This document shows positions 6,162 to 8,367 of a DNA stretch of 8,367 nucleotides, in pieces. The DNA lies in assembly GCA_008501735.1 (NCBI GenBank), contig QQUF01000039.1, positions 1 through 8,367 of the forward strand. The letters are read 5' to 3'. The DNA is from Calditrichota bacterium. GTDB taxonomy: Bacteria > CLD3. The first letter of the stretch is position 1. Each line of letters begins with the position of its first letter. The notes below the pieces were generated by a model. That model saw only the letters and a list, made by a program, of their open reading frames with translations. It ran no database searches and was not told where the DNA came from. Both the position numbers and the translations under genes were made by a program.

Positions 6162-8183
6162 ATGCAATTTCTAATTTTTATAATTTTTATTTTCTGCTTT
6201 TCCTGCTCTAAAACTTCAAATTTAGAAAAAGAAGTTTATGAATATGAGCAGAAAAGAGAAACTGACTTGGAAAAATTAAACACCTTTCTTAGCTCAAAAG
6301 ACGAAAACATTCGTGCAAAGACTTACTTAGCAATTGGTAGAATCCAAGATTCTTTATTCGTAAGCCCGTTAAAACTTGCTTTTGAAAATGAGCAAAATGA
6401 TTCATTAAAATCACTTTCTGCTTGGGCTTTGGGACAAATCAAAACTCAAGAGTCTTTAGAATTTCTAATGTCAAGACTCCAAACAGAGCAGAGCGAAAAA
6501 GTTATTGCAAGACTCGTCGAAGCAACTGGGAAAGTCGCAATTTTTGATTCTACTCAAGCCTTTGAAAATCTTTTGAAAATTTATTCTCAAATACTCTTGG
6601 AGAATTCAGAGTTAATTAAAGGCGAGATTGGAAAGTCTCTTGGAATCCTCTACAGAGGTAAAAAATCAACTCCCACAAATTTGCAAATCATTTTAGAAGA
6701 ACAGCTTCCAAAAGTTTCATCAGAACATCGTTGGAAATTAATTTATCCGTTTTTGTTTTTCTCAAAACCAAATTTTGACAAAATTTTACCATTTGTAAAA
6801 GATGAAAACCCAATAACACGAGCTTACGCAATTCAAATTTTAGCGAACACAGGAAATGACTCAACTGTAAAAATTATTGAAAATTTGAAAAATGATTTCG
6901 ATTGGCGTGTAAGAGTAAGTGCAACTTCGAGTTTGAAAAACTTCAGAAATTCTGCTTTAACAGGCAAACTTCTTCTAAGTTTACTTGATGATAAAAATAA
7001 GCTTGTTCGCTCAACTGCGATTCAAATTTGCGGAGAGTTAAAATTTGCAGCTTCAATTCCAAAACTCAAAGAGATTACCAAACAGGAAAATTACTTTCTC
7101 AAAAATGAAGCATTCCTTTCTTTGGCAAAAATTTGGAATGAGCCGAAGGAGGATTTCTTCTCAAAATTAAAAGTAAGCCCAGATTGGCGAGAGCGAGTTA
7201 CTTACTTGAAAACCTTAGAAGTTTTCAAAAACTACTCTTCTGCTGTTGAAATAATTAATTTCTACAAAGATGAAGACTCAAGAGTTGTTGCAGAAGCTGT
7301 TTCCCGAACAAAACCATATTTTGAAATTTTATTAAAGGAAAGAGGTATTTCTTCAAATCAAGCTAAGATTTTAAAAGAAGCTTTTGAGTTAGCAATCTTA
7401 GATGTTCTTTCGAATACGAAAGATTGGTCAGTAATTTATGTTTGTACTGATGAAATTTTGAAAATGGATAACTTAAAGAATTCCCAACCTTTACAAATTG
7501 CTTTAGAAGTGTTACAAAACCCAAAATCGCAAAATGAGTTAGAGGCATTGATTTTAGTTGTCAATGCTTTAGGCAAGTTCAAAGAACAAAAGGCAATGAA
7601 TAAACTTGAGAGTTTGCTTAAGCTGAAAGACAAAAACTTAAGTTTAGCTTGTGCAGAAGCACTTGAGAAAATTACTGGTAACCCAGACTTTAAAAGTAAA
7701 ATTCAAGAAGGTGAGCTTTTTAGAAAATTTTTTGATTTTAATGAAATTTCGGAGTTAAAATCTCAAAAGATTACACTAAAAACAACGAGTGGGAAATTAA
7801 TCTTTCAAACATTTCCGAAGTCAGCTCCACAAACAGTTTTAAACTTCAAAAAACTTGTTGAGAATAATTTTTATTCAGGAGTAAATTTTCATCGTGTAAT
7901 TCCAAATTTTGTTTCACAAACAGGTGACCCAAACGGAAATGGTTGGGGAGGAATTAATCATCAACTTAATTGTGAGTATAATCTTTTCAATTATGAAATC
8001 GGAACTGTCGGTATGGCTTTGGCAGGTAAAGATACTGGAGGGAGTCAGTTTTTCATTACTCACTTACCACAACCACATCTAAATGGTAAATATTCGATTT
8101 TTGGAAGGGTAGTTTTAGGAGAAAAATTATTGTCAGAAATAGATTCTGAAACAGAAATTAAAAGGGTAATAATTGAAAATTAA
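6162..8183 (+). CDS. HEAT-repeat lipoprotein with C-terminal cyclophilin-type peptidyl-prolyl cis-trans isomerase
   Basis: The product has 673 residues. Residues 1-15 are a short hydrophobic signal ending FCFSCSK, so Cys15 is the probable lipidated residue and the protein is expected at the envelope. Residues about 40-515 are helical HEAT/PBS-like repeats, for example SLKSLSAWALGQIKTQESLE, ENPITRAYAIQILANTG and NKLVRSTAIQICGELKFAAS, a scaffold that usually binds protein. Residues about 533-673 are a cyclophilin domain, which speeds cis-trans isomerisation of X-Pro bonds. It keeps FHR (576-578, with the catalytic Arg578), Phe583, Gln586, QTGDPNGNGWGG and SQFF (628-631). The position of human CypA Trp121 is His639 (PHLNGKYSIFG) and that of His126 is Tyr644; such changes are common in bacterial cyclophilins. 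The likely role is an envelope foldase or chaperone whose HEAT arm recruits clients; this is inference. An in-frame stop at 6141-6143 and no closer start codon support ATG 6162. Confidence 0.88.
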   Translation: MQFLIFIIFIFCFSCSKTSNLEKEVYEYEQKRETDLEKLNTFLSSKDENIRAKTYLAIGRIQDSLFVSPLKLAFENEQNDSLKSLSAWALGQIKTQESLEFLMSRLQTEQSEKVIARLVEATGKVAIFDSTQAFENLLKIYSQILLENSELIKGEIGKSLGILYRGKKSTPTNLQIILEEQLPKVSSEHRWKLIYPFLFFSKPNFDKILPFVKDENPITRAYAIQILANTGNDSTVKIIENLKNDFDWRVRVSATSSLKNFRNSALTGKLLLSLLDDKNKLVRSTAIQICGELKFAASIPKLKEITKQENYFLKNEAFLSLAKIWNEPKEDFFSKLKVSPDWRERVTYLKTLEVFKNYSSAVEIINFYKDEDSRVVAEAVSRTKPYFEILLKERGISSNQAKILKEAFELAILDVLSNTKDWSVIYVCTDEILKMDNLKNSQPLQIALEVLQNPKSQNELEALILVVNALGKFKEQKAMNKLESLLKLKDKNLSLACAEALEKITGNPDFKSKIQEGELFRKFFDFNEISELKSQKITLKTTSGKLIFQTFPKSAPQTVLNFKKLVENNFYSGVNFHRVIPNFVSQTGDPNGNGWGGINHQLNCEYNLFNYEIGTVGMALAGKDTGGSQFFITHLPQPHLNGKYSIFGRVVLGEKLLSEIDSETEIKRVIIEN

Positions 8184-8189
8184 AGACTT

Positions 8190-8240
8190 AAAAAAAAGTT
8201 TATTTTTTTTGCAAAAAAGTATTTGACAAAATTTTTTTTT
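8190..8240 (+). promoter_or_regulatory. A/T-tract region upstream of the strong promoter (UP-element-like)
   Basis: A8 (8190-8197), T8 (8203-8210), A6 (8213-8218) and A4T9 (8228-8240) follow one another at roughly helical spacing just after the HEAT-cyclophilin stop. The T8 and A6 tracts fall about 40-60 bases before the expected transcription start, where UP elements bind the RNA polymerase alpha subunit at rRNA promoters. A8, five loop bases and T8 could also fold as a weak A:U hairpin and act as a poor terminator for the upstream gene, for which no better terminator is seen. Confidence 0.45.
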
Positions 8241-8252
8241 GCCTTAACTTTG
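8222..8252 (+). promoter_or_regulatory. Bacteroidetes-type strong promoter (TTTG, 19 bases, TAnnTTTG)
   Basis: TTTG at 8222-8225 and TAACTTTG at 8245-8252, separated by 19 bases, match both parts of the primary-sigma promoter consensus known for Bacteroidetes. The -33 element also reads TTGACA (8223-8228). The expected start is near 8257-8260, inside a C-rich stretch (GCCCC, 8255-8259). Such a GC-rich start region in AT-rich DNA is typical of growth-rate-controlled stable-RNA promoters. No protein gene of useful length begins downstream. Confidence 0.75.
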
Positions 8253-8273
8253 AAGCCCCTTAAGAAAAGGGCA

Positions 8274-8284
8274 AGTTCATTGAA
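8274..8284 (+). promoter_or_regulatory. boxA-like antitermination element (AGTTCATTGAA)
   Basis: AGTTCATTGAA followed by an A-run resembles the boxA-type motif before rRNAs (E. coli TGCTCTTTA; Bacteroidetes spacers often show GTTCTTTGA). boxA in nascent RNA is bound by NusB/NusE, which lets polymerase read through untranslated rRNA genes. It lies about 15-20 bases after the expected start. The match is by eye and the motif is short. Confidence 0.45.
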
Positions 8285-8309
8285 AAAAAGACGCTATAGA
8301 ATGTGTAAA

Positions 8310-8332
8310 GATGACAAGAAGAAATAGTCATC
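8310..8332 (+). other. Perfect 6-bp inverted repeat in the presumed rRNA leader
   Basis: GATGAC (8310-8315) and GTCATC (8327-8332) pair exactly around an 11-base A-rich loop. The repeat lies in the presumed leader between boxA and the window edge. It may be leader structure or part of a processing signal; it is not a terminator, because no T-run follows. Confidence 0.4.
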
Positions 8333-8341
8333 GAGGGCTCA

Positions 8342-8364
8342 AGTTCAATTTATTGAATTGAGTT
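8342..8364 (+). other. Nine-base-pair hairpin at the right edge of the window
   Basis: AGTTCAATT (8342-8350) pairs with AATTGAGTT (8356-8364) around a 5-base loop, with two G-U pairs. The downstream sequence is missing, so it cannot be told whether this is a local hairpin or the left arm of a longer rRNA-processing stem. Confidence 0.35.
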
Positions 8365-8367
8365 AGA

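Larger units (their letters stand above)
8257..8367 (+). other. Probable rRNA operon leader (5' external transcribed spacer), continues past the window
   Basis: The transcript expected from the promoter at 8222-8252 has no credible open frame. It contains a boxA-like element and three potential hairpins: CCCTT/AAGGG (8257-8261 with 8267-8271), GATGAC/GTCATC (8310-8315 with 8327-8332), and a 9-bp stem at 8342-8364. Promoter strength, boxA and structured non-coding RNA together suggest a 16S-first rRNA operon starting just beyond the right edge. No 16S sequence is visible, so another stable RNA is possible. Confidence 0.5.

Noticed and set aside
7363-7633. Two overlapping minus-strand open frames of 61 and 65 residues inside the HEAT region
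   Set aside because: They overlap each other in different frames and lie inside a clear gene; no independent support.
8280-8327. Fifteen-codon open frame starting at TTG with AAAAGGG nine bases upstream, giving a Lys/Arg-rich peptide
   Set aside because: It overlaps the boxA-like element and the leader hairpin, uses a rare start and is very short; structured leader RNA explains the region better.
1-8367. CRISPR array, tRNA gene, insertion sequence or attachment site
   Set aside because: No regularly spaced repeats, tRNA-like arms, transposase or terminal inverted repeats were found on reading through both strands.

Overview
This is an AT-rich window (roughly one third G+C by eye) from what looks like a member of the Bacteroidota/Ignavibacteriota/Kapabacteria group. 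Three things point there. A promoter at the right end fits the Bacteroidetes consensus (TTTG, 19 bases, TAnnTTTG). A lipoprotein signal ends in SCSK. A large secreted protein is built from PPC-like, CARDB-like, MAM and fibronectin type III modules. The assignment is inference; no 16S sequence lies inside the window.

Layout, left to right. (1) nt 1-1406, plus strand: the 3' part of a sugar-nucleotide gene whose visible product is a phosphomannomutase-like domain, closed by a strong intrinsic terminator. The domain has lost the usual catalytic motifs and resembles the C-terminal half of mannose-1-phosphate guanylyltransferase/mutase fusions. (2) nt 1662-4835, plus strand: a secreted modular surface protein of about 1057 residues, starting at GTG behind a clear GGAGG ribosome binding site. 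(3) nt 4896-6080, minus strand: a two-pass membrane protein with a Cache-like extracytoplasmic sensor and only a short cytoplasmic tail. It converges on gene 2, with a terminator hairpin between them. (4) nt 6162-8183, plus strand, divergent from gene 3: a lipoprotein made of HEAT-like repeats fused to a C-terminal cyclophilin-type prolyl isomerase. (5) nt 8184-8367: no protein gene. It holds A/T tracts, a strong Bacteroidetes-type promoter, a GC-rich start region, a boxA-like element and hairpins, best read as the promoter and leader of an rRNA operon beginning just beyond the window.

The genes do not form one operon: each plus-strand gene has its own boundary, and gene 3 is reversed. The common theme is the cell envelope: sugar-nucleotide metabolism, a secreted adhesin-like protein, a membrane sensor-like protein, and a lipoprotein foldase candidate. 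No mobile element, CRISPR array or tRNA was seen. I see no convincing undescribed multi-gene system. The most interesting items are the degenerate mutase domain, the output-less sensor, the HEAT-cyclophilin fusion and the rRNA-type control region.
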